A stretch of DNA of 64,000 bases from Desulfosporosinus acidiphilus SJ4 (lineage in GTDB: Bacteria > Bacillota > Desulfitobacteriia > Desulfitobacteriales > Desulfitobacteriaceae): NCBI RefSeq assembly GCF_000255115.2, contig NC_018068.1, positions 4,125,977-4,189,976 of the forward strand, in the 5' to 3' direction. The notes below the pieces were generated by a model. It saw only the letters and a program-made list of their open reading frames with translations, was not told the DNA's origin and searched no databases. Positions 1 through 9,348 of this stretch are shown piece by piece; the stretch's first letter is position 1, and each line of letters begins with the position of its first letter. Made by a program: the position numbers and the translations under genes.

Positions 1-216
1 GTTTTTGTACTTTTTGCTTTACAATAACCCTTATCTATTGCTGCTTCTCAATGGAAGAATAAATCATACTCTTTTACATAATCAAAAAGCATGTTAGAAT
101 AAATAATAAAGTCTTATTTTAAATTAATATTTTATAAAGTTTGAACCTTTCACTGAGTCTCTTATACGCTATCTCAGTTTAAAGTAAACGTTTGATTATG
201 TAAGGAAGGTGAAATT

Positions 217-816
217 ATGACGAGAGGTTTTCATAAACTACATATCTTCGCATTGATTTCTCTGTTGCTCAGCGTGACCTTGTTGGCGGGATGTAACTCA
301 GTTAAAACTCAACAAACCCAGCCTTCGAATACTTCCGGAAATAATACTTCATCAGTATCTTCGACTCCTTCCAATAATGATACAGGAACTTCCACTCAAC
401 CATCGCAAAGCGTAAAACTAACCCTCTATTTCCCTAATAACGACGGAAGTGCTCTTGTTCCCGTTGAGCGAACAGTCCAAATTTCAAATCAAGAAGTTAT
501 TAACACGATGTTGAAAGAATTATCATCTCCGCCTTCCGGTTTAGAGAGCCCTCTACCCAAAGGGACGATCTTAAGAAGTGCTGATGTCAAAAACGGTATT
601 GCTACTCTAAACTTTTCCAAGGAGTTTAAGCAAAACTTCAGCGGCGGGTCTGATGCTGAAATGATGACAATATACGGCATTGTAGATACCTTAACGAGCT
701 TGTCGAACGTCCAAAGTGTACAATTCCTATTAGAAGGGCAGAAACAAGATGTTATTCTCGGAGGCTTGGATACCAGCGGTCCATTGACGAGAAACAATAG
801 TTTAATTAAAAAATAA
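217..816 (+). CDS. GerMN-domain lipoprotein
   Basis: Predicted exported lipoprotein of 199 aa. Residues 1-26 form a lipoprotein signal peptide ending in the lipobox LLAGC, with Cys26 as the lipidated residue. A Ser/Thr/Asn/Gln-rich linker (about 27-65) follows. The C-terminal ~130 residues look like a GerMN domain (LTLYFPNNDGSALVPVERTV, then a region with LNFSKEF), the module of the spore-germination protein GerM and of LpqB-like proteins. GerMN proteins act at the cell envelope, often in sporulation or germination; the role here is inferred. ATG is preceded by AAGGAAGGTG. The gene stands alone, followed by a terminator, and the next gene converges on it. Confidence 0.8.
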   Translation: MTRGFHKLHIFALISLLLSVTLLAGCNSVKTQQTQPSNTSGNNTSSVSSTPSNNDTGTSTQPSQSVKLTLYFPNNDGSALVPVERTVQISNQEVINTMLKELSSPPSGLESPLPKGTILRSADVKNGIATLNFSKEFKQNFSGGSDAEMMTIYGIVDTLTSLSNVQSVQFLLEGQKQDVILGGLDTSGPLTRNNSLIKK

Positions 817-848
817 AATAAGAAAACGCGACGTAATTATGATGGTTG

Positions 849-890
849 AACTAAGGTTTAGACTTTTGCCCAAACCTTAGTTTACTTCTC
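849..890 (+). terminator. Intrinsic terminator after GerMN gene
   Basis: Inverted repeat AACTAAGGTTT (849-859) / AAACCTTAGTT (872-882) followed by a T/C-rich tract. It lies 33 bases after the GerMN stop codon. Confidence 0.75.
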
Positions 891-1005
891 TTTCCTAAAT
901 CTTATACTTTTCCAACGAAATAATTCTAACTTTCGCGCATCAAATATATCGATTTGTTTATTTAATATAAACTGCATCTGAATCATTTATCTTCCCCTGA
1001 ACTTA

Positions 1006-1058
1006 AAAGGTTAGAGTAACCCGACTTGTGTTACTCTAACCTTTCGTTTTTGTTTTTT
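1006..1058. terminator. Strong bidirectional terminator between convergent genes
   Basis: A perfect 15-bp stem (AAAGGTTAGAGTAAC, 1006-1020, against 1030-1044) with a 9-base loop is followed on the plus strand by CGTTTTTGTTTTTT. It lies between the GerMN gene and the convergent dGTPase gene and can serve both strands. The remaining bases of 817-1132 are AT-rich and show no other feature. Confidence 0.8.
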
Positions 1059-1132
1059 GATTTAATTCTTTTGTTCTATATTTCTCCCTCATGACTGAGC
1101 TGGGCTCTCCCATATCTTCTAATTTCAACGTG

Positions 1133-2173
1133 CTAGCGCGGAATAAATAAGCTCGTAAAAAGGTCAATAGCATAGTTGTCTGTTAGCCCGGAAATATAGT
1201 CGACTACAGCCTGAGTTTGATCTCCCTTTGCCCAGTCCAAAAAACTGCGGGGAAGCTTTTCAATATTGTTGCTGTAATAATTGTACAAAGCCTGGACAAT
1301 GTATTGTCCTTTTCGACGTTCCTCACGCAAGGCGGCACTATTATACACACTCGTAAACATAAATTGCCTGAATTCATTCATCGCTTCCCCAACTTCCAGG
1401 GACTGCTGAATTTGCTTTTTCCCTTGTGAAGCTGTAATCATATCAACCACCATTGTCGTGATCATCTCACTGGGTTTTTGACCTAATTTTCGCTTTACGA
1501 GTTCCGGCAATTCTCCAGGAACTAACAATCCTGCCCGCACAGCATCATCGTAATCGTGACAAAGATAGGCAATGCGATCCCCTGTTTTAACAACCTGGCC
1601 TTCCAGGGTAAAAGGAATGCCTACCCCAGTATGATGTAAGATTCCATCAAGCACCGGTTTCGTTAAATTTAATCCTTGCCCGTCGCGTGCTAGAACCTTC
1701 ATGATTCGAATGGATTGTTCATTGTGTTCAAAGTGCCCGATAATCTTCCGTAAGGCCTCTTCCCCAACATGACCAAAAGGGGTATGTCCAACGTCGTGTC
1801 CTAAAGCAATGGCTTCAATGAGATCCTCATTTAATTGTAAGCCCCGTGCAATGGTACGACAGATTTGTGAAACCTCAAGGCTATGGGTCATTCGAGTACG
1901 ATAATGATCCCCTGTGGGAGCGATATATACCTGAGTCTTATGCTTAAGACGCCGAAATGGTTTGCTGTGCAAAATCCGATCCCTATCCCGCTGAAATTTT
2001 GTTCGGATAGGGCACTCTTCCTCCTGACGTTCGCGGACAGCCCCTTTGCTCTTAGCAGCATAAATAGAAAGCCGCTCTTCCTCGGTTTCTGATCGTTCAC
2101 GAATATTTAAGCCAGTTTGAATACCAGCCGGACTCTTAGTCGAAGGCTCTATTTTTCCTTCATAGTTAGCCAT
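1133..2173 (-). CDS. dgt: Deoxyguanosinetriphosphate triphosphohydrolase-like HD protein
   Basis: HD-superfamily dNTP triphosphohydrolase (dNTP to deoxynucleoside plus triphosphate), cytosolic. The metal-binding HD core is visible: RMTHSLEVSQ, then ALGHDVGHTPFGHVGEEAL, and a downstream RIAYLCHDYDDAVR that supplies the last Asp. The N-terminal RDRDRILHSKPFRRLKHKTQV motif is typical of Dgt-like proteins. The reading frame extends to a GTG at 2203, but ATG at 2173 (346 aa, MANYEGKIE) has the ribosome site GAGGGAG about 10 bases upstream and is preferred. Orphan gene; its terminator is the hairpin at 1006-1058. True substrate preference cannot be read from sequence. Confidence 0.88.
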   Translation of the reverse strand: MANYEGKIEPSTKSPAGIQTGLNIRERSETEEERLSIYAAKSKGAVRERQEEECPIRTKFQRDRDRILHSKPFRRLKHKTQVYIAPTGDHYRTRMTHSLEVSQICRTIARGLQLNEDLIEAIALGHDVGHTPFGHVGEEALRKIIGHFEHNEQSIRIMKVLARDGQGLNLTKPVLDGILHHTGVGIPFTLEGQVVKTGDRIAYLCHDYDDAVRAGLLVPGELPELVKRKLGQKPSEMITTMVVDMITASQGKKQIQQSLEVGEAMNEFRQFMFTSVYNSAALREERRKGQYIVQALYNYYSNNIEKLPRSFLDWAKGDQTQAVVDYISGLTDNYAIDLFTSLFIPR

Positions 2174-2573
2174 ACTCTTACTCTCCCTCATGCTTATTTC
2201 CACTCATCATGGGACCGAACAAACTCCAGGGCTTTGCAACGCTTATTATATCGTTATTTTAACATACTCTTAAGACCTTTTTTGGCTGATGACACTTTCC
2301 CCGAACCGCGGCTTCGTCTGTACCCCACAAATTAAGCCTTTTCCAAATGTAAATAAGCCATCATTGTTTATGGGATCTTCTGATTCAATAACTTTTCATT
2401 ATTATATTAGTCCCCTATAATAGAATACAATCCTGAGAATAATAGATAAAACGTTAATACATTTTAAATTTCAGCCCTGGAAAACAGATTTTCCATTGAT
2501 CAATGGCTGCTCAGGGGCATGGAGGTTTGATAGTATAAAAACTGCTTAAAGGCAGCATTTAATCTACCTTTAT
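2174..2573. other. Intergenic region without recognised gene
   Basis: About 400 bases upstream of the dGTPase gene. It is AT-rich. The only structure seen is small hairpins, such as TGGAAAACAGATTTTCCA around 2478 and CTGCTTAAAGGCAG around 2542. No riboswitch or tRNA was recognised. Confidence 0.4.
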
Positions 2574-2619
2574 AAAAACAGGGTACAGTTTAAAATTAAT
2601 TAGACTGTACCCTGTTTTT
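2574..2619. terminator. Bidirectional terminator of CWB2 protein gene
   Basis: A 16-bp perfect stem, AAAAACAGGGTACAGT (2574-2589) against ACTGTACCCTGTTTTT (2604-2619), with A/T tails on both sides so it works on either strand. It lies about 60 bases past the CWB2 gene stop. Confidence 0.8.
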
Positions 2620-2676
2620 ATCCGTAATGAACACTTAAAGCCTTATAACACAAGCTTTGAGACGAACCTATCATTA

Positions 2677-4701
2677 TTAATTATCTTGAATCTCACCAAA
2701 CATTGGTACAATCGTTAAAGTTGCGGTTGTTTTAGTTCCACTATTTGAGTCTACACCGGTTATCGTAATTTCAGTAAGCGACGAAGAATTAATATTCGGG
2801 AGAAATGTCACTATTAGCAAACCGTTTTGTGCAGTAATTGTACCCACATCAGTCGTGAATTTTAGGCCACTCGTAAGAGATGGATAATTTGTGATTTCAT
2901 TGCCGTATTGATCATACACACTATAAGTTCCATAACCCGTCTTTCCATCCGTTGGATTCAAAGCAAGCTTAGTTGAAATTATCGTGATTTTAGTGACCTT
3001 TTGATCTGAGTATTGACTAGAGCTTGGAATTTGGGTTGTTGGATTATTAGTGGGGGATGTATAACTTGAAGACCCTGTACCGGAATTAGCGTCAAGACTT
3101 ACGACTCTGCCGGTGATTAAGTCTACGAGTGTAATAATTACAGGTTTATCTATATCTGCAGAAGAGTTGTAAGTTATCGTACCTAAACCTTTGCTCGGAT
3201 CTAAAGTAATTGATGAACTGATGGAGGTGACTGCTGATAACTGTGTTGCCGGAACGGCTGATGTAATATCTTTCCCTGTTTCATCGAGTACTTGGTACTT
3301 AAAGGTTGCTGTAGTTGTTCCAACTTTTGTGAAATTGCTAATTTTAAGAGTCCTATTATTGCCTATCATGGTATCTCCATTTTCAGTATCGGAGGTATTA
3401 GACGGTGAAAAATTAAGACTCACAAGTCTGCCCGTGGTTAAGTCTACAAGTGTAATAATTACCGATTTATCTATATCTGCAGAAGAGTTGTAAGTTATCG
3501 TACCTAAACCTTTGCTCGGATCTAAGGTAACTGAAGAACTTACAGAGACAACTGCTGATAACTGTGTAGCCGGAACAGTTGACGTAATGTCCTTCCCATT
3601 TTCATCAAGCACTTGGTACTTAAAGGTTGCTGTAGTTGTCCCAACTTTTGTGAGATTGCTCAATTTAAGAGTCCTATTATTTCCGATTGAAATATCACCA
3701 GTGGCGGCATCAGACGGTTTCAGATTGTCAATTACCGAATCAGGAATAATCCCCGTTCCGCCAAACACATAGATATGACTTGCAGCGGAAAATCTTTGCT
3801 GATAATAACTTCTCGTTTTTGCCGGGGAATCATTATTAATAAGGATTATAGGTTCTGACAATTTGGCGCTGTAGGCAGCGCCTGTCAAGGCATCAGCAAA
3901 GCCTTCACCCGTGGCTAAACAGATACTGTTTGAATTAAAATCATTATTAAATAGTTGATTTACAGCAATATTTCTTGCATATTTATCAGCCCCTGAGATC
4001 CGTTCTGCATTCGGTAACTGTTGGAATACTTGATCACTAATAATATCCGAATCCCCGACAACATAGGATTTACTCACATCGAGAGTTGAAAGATAACTTT
4101 TAACAACGTCAGGTACAGAATCATGAGGTACAAGAATAATGGGTATTTGCTTCATAGCAGCAACGGATGCAACGGATAAGGCATCGGGATAGTCCTCTCC
4201 AGTTACAACAAACAAGCTTGAAGGAGTTGTAGTGACTTCTTGGGCAACTTGAATTGCGGTACCGTAGCGGTCATTCCCGTAAATTCGCGTGGTCTCAAGT
4301 CCCATCGTCTTAAGTTCAGACTCAACCGCTTGAGATACGACTGCAGTTCCACCAACAATTAATACATTTTTCACTTGTAAATCCACTAACGTTTGTTTTG
4401 TCGAAGCCGGCAAACTGCCAGCAGTTGTTAACAAGATCGGGGCATTATATTTTTCAGCTAAAGGGGCAGCTGACAGGGCATCAGGATAGTCTCCGCCAAA
4501 AGCCAAAACAGCATAATCAGATTGTGACCAACCTGCCTCAGCAATTTGAGATGCCGTTTCGTAACGATCAAAACCTGCCAATCGAGCAACTGTAGGCGCT
4601 GAATTTGCTAAGGTAGCTGCTGGAAAAACTAAACTCATAAGACTAATTAGGAGTAGGGTTAAAGTTAAACTTAACCTTGGATTTCTTTTTCTTAGAGACA
4701 T
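2677..4701 (-). CDS. Secreted cell-wall-binding repeat 2 (CWB2) protein
   Basis: A 674-aa exported surface protein. A signal peptide (about residues 1-33, hydrophobic core LTLTLLLISLMSLVF) is followed by three CWB2 repeats (about 35-330; recurring RLAGFDRYETA, RIYGNDRYGTA and RISGADKYARN with YPDALSAAPLA-type motifs). In clostridia CWB2 triplets anchor proteins non-covalently to wall polymer. The C-terminal half has two near-identical ~107-residue blocks (each starting IGNNRTLK and containing TFKYQVLDE and LDPSKGLGTITYNSSADIDK), then a Ser/Thr-rich linker and a terminal beta-rich Ig-like domain (FTTDVGTITAQNGLLIVTF). No catalytic domain is seen; an adhesin or S-layer-associated role is inferred. 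The ribosome site (GAAGTGA, ~12 bases before ATG) is modest. Confidence 0.85.
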   Translation of the reverse strand: MSLRKRNPRLSLTLTLLLISLMSLVFPAATLANSAPTVARLAGFDRYETASQIAEAGWSQSDYAVLAFGGDYPDALSAAPLAEKYNAPILLTTAGSLPASTKQTLVDLQVKNVLIVGGTAVVSQAVESELKTMGLETTRIYGNDRYGTAIQVAQEVTTTPSSLFVVTGEDYPDALSVASVAAMKQIPIILVPHDSVPDVVKSYLSTLDVSKSYVVGDSDIISDQVFQQLPNAERISGADKYARNIAVNQLFNNDFNSNSICLATGEGFADALTGAAYSAKLSEPIILINNDSPAKTRSYYQQRFSAASHIYVFGGTGIIPDSVIDNLKPSDAATGDISIGNNRTLKLSNLTKVGTTTATFKYQVLDENGKDITSTVPATQLSAVVSVSSSVTLDPSKGLGTITYNSSADIDKSVIITLVDLTTGRLVSLNFSPSNTSDTENGDTMIGNNRTLKISNFTKVGTTTATFKYQVLDETGKDITSAVPATQLSAVTSISSSITLDPSKGLGTITYNSSADIDKPVIITLVDLITGRVVSLDANSGTGSSSYTSPTNNPTTQIPSSSQYSDQKVTKITIISTKLALNPTDGKTGYGTYSVYDQYGNEITNYPSLTSGLKFTTDVGTITAQNGLLIVTFLPNINSSSLTEITITGVDSNSGTKTTATLTIVPMFGEIQDN
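3060..3690 (-). repeat. Tandem 321-bp duplication inside CWB2 gene
   Basis: Two in-frame copies of a block with exact 321-base (107-codon) spacing. For example, GTCTACGAGTGTAATAATTA at 3121 matches GTCTACAAGTGTAATAATTA at 3442. A long tract around 3149-3205 is almost identical to 3470-3526. The high nucleotide identity indicates a recent duplication. Confidence 0.9.
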
Positions 4702-5218
4702 AACGAGATTATCACTTCTTTCGTATTTATTAAATGAATTATATCATTTTGCTTTGTATATCTTTGTCACAATATGTAACATTTTGTCCTTAATAAAAAC
4801 TTAATATTTTACTAAATATTAAGCTTTAAACAAGAGGTTTAATCCATAAAATTTCTATCAACTTTTTGTTAATAATTAATTAAAAAGTGTATTTTCCTCA
4901 GAATTTACTTAAGGACGATCCAACCTGATTTCATTTTATTATAAATCTTCGAGACCTTGATATATAAAACTTTTAGGATTTCTATATGATCGACAAAAGC
5001 TCGCTGCCTCCAGTATGCATCCATTCCTTTTGTATCTGAGGGAGTCAACTCGTGAAAACAATTTTTTTTAACTACCTTTCAGAAATCGACATAGCGTTCC
5101 TCTCCCATGTAGACCATTATATTGATTTGACCTTCCTGCATATTATAGAGTGTTTAAAAGGTCAATAGGTTACATTTATTTTACATTTACTTCGCCAATT
5201 AATATTTTTCATTTGTAA
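4702..5218. other. AT-rich intergenic region, no gene seen
   Basis: About 515 bases between the CWB2 gene start and the pdxS terminator. Base composition is very AT-rich with scattered stops in all frames. It presumably holds the CWB2 promoter, but no convincing -35/-10 pair, riboswitch or small gene was identified. Confidence 0.4.
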
Positions 5219-5265
5219 TAAAAAAAAGAGTACTGTCTACAAAATCATTAAAAGGCAGTACTCTT
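5219..5265 (-). terminator. Terminator of pdxS (repeat-family hairpin)
   Basis: On the minus strand, AAGAGTACTGCC pairs with GACAGTACTCTT (plus 5226-5237 with 5254-5265) and is followed by a run of T. The hairpin and loop are about 80% identical to the ppdK terminator at 20460-20503, with compensatory stem changes. Confidence 0.85.
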
Positions 5266-5334
5266 ACTTTATTCGTAAAGAAACGCTCAATGTATTGAAC
5301 GCAGAAACTTTGAGAGCTGTCACTATACCCGCAC

Positions 5335-6219
5335 TTACCAACCTCTCTCTGCCATACGTTCGTTTTGAGCAAGAGCAGAAATTTCAAGCCCCGGCATGGC
5401 TTCTCCAAGGTCTTTCGAAACTGCGGCCAATACATCTTTGTCTCGGAAATGAGTGGTCGCGGCAACGATTGCTCTAGCACGTGCCCCGGGGTTGTCAGAC
5501 TTGAATATCCCTGAACCAACAAACACCCCGTCACATCCCAATTGCATCATAAGCGCTGCATCAGCTGGAGTAGCGATCCCCCCCGCTGCGAAGTTTACAA
5601 CCGGAAGCTTTCCTAATTCGGCTACTTTAACTACTAACTCATAAGGGGCCCCAAAATTTTTAGCTGCAGTCATAAGTTCTTCTTTAGGCAAATTTTGGAG
5701 ACGCCGAATCTCTCCCATCACCATTCGCATATGCCGTACTGCTTCAACCACATTCCCCGTCCCAGGTTCTCCTTTGGTTCGGATCATAGCAGCTCCTTCC
5801 CCTATACGCCGCAGAGCTTCGCCTAAATTCCGCGCCCCACAAACAAAGGGTACAGTAAAATTATGTTTATTGATATGGAACTCTTCATCAGCCGGTGTCA
5901 ACACTTCACTTTCGTCGATGTAGTCAGCCCCTAAAGACTCTAAGATCTGAGCCTCCACAAAATGACCAATCCGCGCTTTAGCCATGACAGGGATAGTTAC
6001 AACCTCCATGATGCGTTGGATCACCGTTGGATCAGCCATTCTGGCCACCCCGCCGGCAGCACGAATATCTGCCGGAACCCGTTCAAGAGCCATCACTGCA
6101 CACGCTCCGGCCTCTTCGGCGATTTTTGCTTGTTCGGGAGTCGTAACATCCATAATGACTCCACCCTTAAGCATCTCTGCCAAACCCTTTTTAAGATCCC
6201 ATGTGCCTCTTTCCGTCAT
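5335..6219 (-). CDS. pdxS: Pyridoxal 5'-phosphate synthase, PdxS subunit
   Basis: Synthase subunit (294 aa, normal length) of the deoxyxylulose-independent PLP pathway. It condenses ribose 5-phosphate, glyceraldehyde 3-phosphate and ammonia into PLP. The (beta/alpha)8 barrel is complete. The Schiff-base lysine lies in VMAKARIGH and the second catalytic lysine in [13 protein letters not shown]; the phosphate-binding [13 protein letters not shown] and GVFVGSGIF are present. ATG is preceded by GGGGAGGAAGAG. The glutaminase partner pdxT, normally adjacent, is not in this window. Its neighbour upstream is the PLP enzyme tryptophanase, separated by a terminator, so the two are probably separately transcribed but functionally linked. 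Confidence 0.96.
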   Translation of the reverse strand: MTERGTWDLKKGLAEMLKGGVIMDVTTPEQAKIAEEAGACAVMALERVPADIRAAGGVARMADPTVIQRIMEVVTIPVMAKARIGHFVEAQILESLGADYIDESEVLTPADEEFHINKHNFTVPFVCGARNLGEALRRIGEGAAMIRTKGEPGTGNVVEAVRHMRMVMGEIRRLQNLPKEELMTAAKNFGAPYELVVKVAELGKLPVVNFAAGGIATPADAALMMQLGCDGVFVGSGIFKSDNPGARARAIVAATTHFRDKDVLAAVSKDLGEAMPGLEISALAQNERMAERGW

Positions 6220-6265
6220 TTCTCTTCCTCCCCAATTAAGGTTTTGTGTTCACTGGTTAAGGCTG

Positions 6266-6298
6266 AAAAAATGGGCGCAATGACCGTTCACCGCGCCC
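6266..6298 (-). terminator. Terminator between tnaA and pdxS
   Basis: Minus-strand GGGCGC / GCGCCC stem (plus 6273-6278 with 6293-6298), with further partial pairing inside, followed by ATTTTTTC. It lies 30 bases after the tryptophanase stop codon. Confidence 0.8.
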
Positions 6299-6327
6299 GA
6301 AAACTATATTAGAAACGTATAGACTAT

Positions 6328-7713
6328 TTATCCTTCAATAGGTTTTAAATTGCAAAGGAAGTGGCGAAGAACCTTAGGTTCATAAGTGAATTCTAAACCT
6401 TTGATTTGATCACGCCGTTCCCAAATTGCTGTCAAAGCATCAACAACAACATCCATATGACGATCGGTGTAAACTCGACGAGGAATGGTTAAGCGCATGA
6501 AATCAACGTCAGCCTTTTTCTGTTCTCCTGTCAGGGGATCACGGCCGAGCAGCAGTGAACCGACTTCAACGGGCCGAACACCTGCTTCAATGTAAAGTTC
6601 ATTACAGAGAGCTTGGGCCGGGAACTGTTCCGCCGGAATATGGGGAAGAAATTTACCGGCATCTACAAATACAGCATGTCCGCCAACAGGCCATTGAATC
6701 GGAATACCACGTTTACGAAGTTCTTCTCCCAAGTACTCAACTTGTCCGATACGGCTTTCCAGATATTCAACATCCAGACCTTCCTGCAGGCCGACTGCGA
6801 GAGCCTCCATATCGCGTCCGGAGAGTCCTCCATAAGTTACGAAACCTTCCATAGGTACGCAGGTGGCAGAAGCAGCTTTATACATTTCTTCGTCATTTTT
6901 GATACCAATCATACCACCCATATTGACAATGGCATCCTTTTTGGCACTCATTGTAAAGTAGTCGCCCATGGCATACATTTCCCGAACGATTTCCTTAATG
7001 CTCTTATCGGCATAGCCTTTTTCACGCTTTTTGATAAAGTAAGCGTTTTCAGCAAAACGGGCAGAGTCAAAGTTAAGTTTCAGTCCATATTTGTCGGCGA
7101 TTTTTTTGACGCCCTTTACGTTCTCCATGGACACCGGCTGACCGCCGGCAGAGTTACACGTGACCGTTATAATAATAAAGGCAATATTTTCAGGTCCTTT
7201 TTCGCTAATAAAATGTTCCAGCTTTTCAAGATCGAAATTACCTTTAAAGGGATGCTCTTTCTGCGTATCAAAAGCGTCCTCAATAACTAAGTTAACTGGA
7301 ATCATACCGTTTAATTCGATATGAGCCATCGTCGTGTCGAAATGCATATTCCCTAGAACATATTGACCTTTATGACCCATAAGATGAGGAAAGAGAACTT
7401 GCTCCGCACCGCGGCCTTGATGGGTCGGAATTACAAAATCGTAGTCAAAGATATCTTTTACTGCTTCCTTAACTTTATAGAATGACTTGCTTCCAGCATA
7501 GGCTTCATCTCCAAGCATAAGCGCCGACCACTGTTTGTCACTCATCGCACCTGTACCGGAGTCTGTAAGAAGATCAATATAAACGTCTTCAGATTTGAGC
7601 AGAAATGGGTTGTAACCCGCTTCCTTCAATTTTTGAATACGCTCTTCACGGGAAATCATCCGAATAGGTTCGACCATTTTAATGCGAAAAGGTTCAGCCT
7701 TTCTCATAATCAT
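6328..7713 (-). CDS. tnaA: Tryptophanase (tryptophan indole-lyase)
   Basis: PLP-dependent beta-eliminating lyase (461 aa) splitting tryptophan to indole, pyruvate and ammonia. Conserved family blocks are present: [48 protein letters not shown], and the PLP lysine in [13 protein letters not shown]. The tyrosine phenol-lyase paralogue is the main alternative. [15 protein letters not shown] near the C terminus resembles the tryptophanase version (VEIGSFLLGRDPKTG in E. coli) rather than the Arg-containing MERG of tyrosine phenol-lyase. Two in-frame ATGs (7713 and 7707) follow AAAGGAGG; the second has better spacing. A consensus sigma-54 promoter lies about 50 bases upstream. No TnaC-like leader peptide was recognised. 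Confidence 0.9.
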   Translation of the reverse strand: MIMRKAEPFRIKMVEPIRMISREERIQKLKEAGYNPFLLKSEDVYIDLLTDSGTGAMSDKQWSALMLGDEAYAGSKSFYKVKEAVKDIFDYDFVIPTHQGRGAEQVLFPHLMGHKGQYVLGNMHFDTTMAHIELNGMIPVNLVIEDAFDTQKEHPFKGNFDLEKLEHFISEKGPENIAFIIITVTCNSAGGQPVSMENVKGVKKIADKYGLKLNFDSARFAENAYFIKKREKGYADKSIKEIVREMYAMGDYFTMSAKKDAIVNMGGMIGIKNDEEMYKAASATCVPMEGFVTYGGLSGRDMEALAVGLQEGLDVEYLESRIGQVEYLGEELRKRGIPIQWPVGGHAVFVDAGKFLPHIPAEQFPAQALCNELYIEAGVRPVEVGSLLLGRDPLTGEQKKADVDFMRLTIPRRVYTDRHMDVVVDALTAIWERRDQIKGLEFTYEPKVLRHFLCNLKPIEG

Positions 7714-7760
7714 AAATCCTCCTTTAAATTGCTAATTTTCGATAATCGGTAAATCAATAT

Positions 7761-7777
7761 TGCAAAATACGTGCCAA
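7761..7777 (-). promoter_or_regulatory. Sigma-54 promoter of tnaA
   Basis: The minus strand reads TTGGCACGTATTTTGCA, matching the -24/-12 consensus TGGCAC-N5-TTGCA, with GG and GC exactly 10 bases apart. It sits in the permease-tnaA gap, so tnaA can be transcribed independently of the permease. The NtrC-type activator encoded upstream is the obvious candidate regulator. Confidence 0.88.
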
Positions 7778-7801
7778 TTTTAGGTCAAGCAAGCTGCCCA
7801 G

Positions 7802-9181
7802 TTATTTTGCCTTTTGAGCAGGGGATATTTTTGACTCCGATGACTTCTTAAATTTAAATCCTATCCATAAAACCAAAATCCAGACCGGAAGAATATAAAC
7901 AGCCATTTTCATGTCGTTAATCGTACTCATAAGAGCTACCACAATAGCTAGAAAGATGAACGCTGCGTAGTTGGAAATGGGATGCAGAGGTGTTTTAAAT
8001 TCCAGATTGTCTGCGGCTTGTCCCTTTGCTTTACGGAATTTTAAGTTTGTAAAGATGATCATAGTCCAGTTAATAATCCCTGCAATGATGGCTATCGACA
8101 TCAAATACATGAAAATCTTGCCGGGAATCAAATAGTTCAAAATAACTGCAACTAAGGTTAACGCAGACGAGATCAAGACTCCCCTTACAGGTATGCCATT
8201 ACTGTTTAGTTTAGCAAAGGACTTGGGAGCGTTTCCTTGCTGGGCTAGGCTGTACAGCATACGGCCATTGCTGTAGATACCACTGTTGTACACTGAGAGA
8301 GCCGCTGTTAAAACTACGACATTAAGAATCGAGGCGGCTGCAGGGATACCCATCTTAGAAAATATTTGCACGAAGGGACTTCCGTCCATACCTACTTGAT
8401 TCCAGGGATACAGAATCATCATAACCGTTAAAGCCCCAACATAGAAAATTAGAATCCGCCACATAACCTGGTTAATCGCCTTAGGAATCGTCTTCTTAGG
8501 ATTATCTGCCTCACCGGCCGTAATTCCGATAAGCTCGATACCTCCAAAACTAAACATAACCGGCACCAGAGAGAGAATTACCCCCCACCAGCCTGTGGCA
8601 ATATACCCTCCATGTATCCAAAGGTTACTGAACCCTGTAGCTTGTCCATTGATCTTCGTAAAAATAAGCAAGAGTCCAAAAATAATCATCCCAAGAATGG
8701 CAACAACTTTAATGATGGCAAACCAAAATTCGAACTCGCCGTACATTTTTACGTTTACAAGATTAGCTGCTGTGATAATAATTAAAAAGAATAGCGCCGA
8801 AGCCCAATGCGGGATGCTCGGAAACCAATAATTAATATAAATTCCTACGGCAGTCAATTCAGCCATACTTACGATCACATAATTAAACCAATAATTCCAT
8901 CCGGAAAGAAATCCAGGAAATTCCCCCCAATATTTGTAAGCAAAATGACTAAATGAACCAGACACCGGTTCGTCTACGGACATTTCCCCTAACATCCTCA
9001 TGATTAAGAAAATAACGAAACCTCCAATCATGTAAGACAGGGTAATCGCAGGACCGGCCAATTTAATAGTTTCTGCCGAACCATAAAATAACCCGGTGCC
9101 AATTGCTCCCCCAAGAGCAATCATTTGGATATGCCGGTTCTTAAGTCCCCGCTGCATATCATGGTCTTGATTTGTGCTCAT
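7802..9181 (-). CDS. APC-family aromatic/neutral amino-acid permease
   Basis: A 459-aa integral membrane transporter with about 12 hydrophobic segments. The amino-acid permease signature lies near the N terminus (QMIALGGAIGTGLFYGS), followed by AGPAITLSYMIGGF and SVDEPVSGSFSHFAYKYWG. These features resemble the AroP/LysP/GabP branch of the APC superfamily: proton-coupled uptake of amino acids across the cytoplasmic membrane. Placement next to tryptophanase suggests tryptophan or another aromatic amino acid as substrate (inferred). ATG is preceded by GTGAAAGGAGC. A sigma-54 promoter lies about 45 bases upstream. Confidence 0.88.
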   Translation of the reverse strand: MSTNQDHDMQRGLKNRHIQMIALGGAIGTGLFYGSAETIKLAGPAITLSYMIGGFVIFLIMRMLGEMSVDEPVSGSFSHFAYKYWGEFPGFLSGWNYWFNYVIVSMAELTAVGIYINYWFPSIPHWASALFFLIIITAANLVNVKMYGEFEFWFAIIKVVAILGMIIFGLLLIFTKINGQATGFSNLWIHGGYIATGWWGVILSLVPVMFSFGGIELIGITAGEADNPKKTIPKAINQVMWRILIFYVGALTVMMILYPWNQVGMDGSPFVQIFSKMGIPAAASILNVVVLTAALSVYNSGIYSNGRMLYSLAQQGNAPKSFAKLNSNGIPVRGVLISSALTLVAVILNYLIPGKIFMYLMSIAIIAGIINWTMIIFTNLKFRKAKGQAADNLEFKTPLHPISNYAAFIFLAIVVALMSTINDMKMAVYILPVWILVLWIGFKFKKSSESKISPAQKAK

Positions 9182-9224
9182 ACAGTTGCTCCTTTCACGT
9201 ATTTAGAATACCTAGGTCTAAATA

Positions 9225-9242
9225 GTGCAATTCATATGCCAA
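9225..9242 (-). promoter_or_regulatory. Sigma-54 promoter of permease
   Basis: The minus strand reads TTGGCATATGAATTGCAC: GG and GC are exactly 10 bases apart, with one deviation (T for C) from the -24 box consensus. Together with the tnaA promoter it defines two sigma-54 transcripts under one likely activator. Confidence 0.82.
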
Positions 9243-9305
9243 GTCCAAAAAATAAGAAAATTACGCCTTTGATGTCGAATTATACTGCCGGGCTAAAATA
9301 ATGAT

Positions 9306-9333
9306 AAAAAAAAGTGACAAGTTTTCTTATCAC
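9306..9333 (-). terminator. Terminator of the TyrR-like regulator gene
   Basis: Minus-strand GTGATAAG-AAAA-CTTGTCAC hairpin (plus 9314-9333) followed by eight T. It separates the regulator transcript from the sigma-54 promoter of the permease. Confidence 0.85.
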
Positions 9334-9348
9334 TGATAAATAACCTTA

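Noticed and set aside
5199-5534. 111-codon minus-strand ORF at the pdxS end
   Set aside because: It overlaps pdxS in another frame and reads through the pdxS terminator hairpin.
6613-7290. 225-codon plus-strand ORF opposite tnaA
   Set aside because: Antisense shadow of a strongly conserved enzyme gene.
6328-7713. Tyrosine phenol-lyase instead of tryptophanase
   Set aside because: The C-terminal [12 protein letters not shown] block matches tryptophanase; the Arg-bearing MERG motif of tyrosine phenol-lyase is absent. Biochemical proof is still lacking.
9314-9333. TyrR-type operator (palindrome GTGACAAG/CTTATCAC)
   Set aside because: The following T run makes it a terminator of the regulator gene; it does not match the TGTAAA-N6-TTTACA TyrR box.
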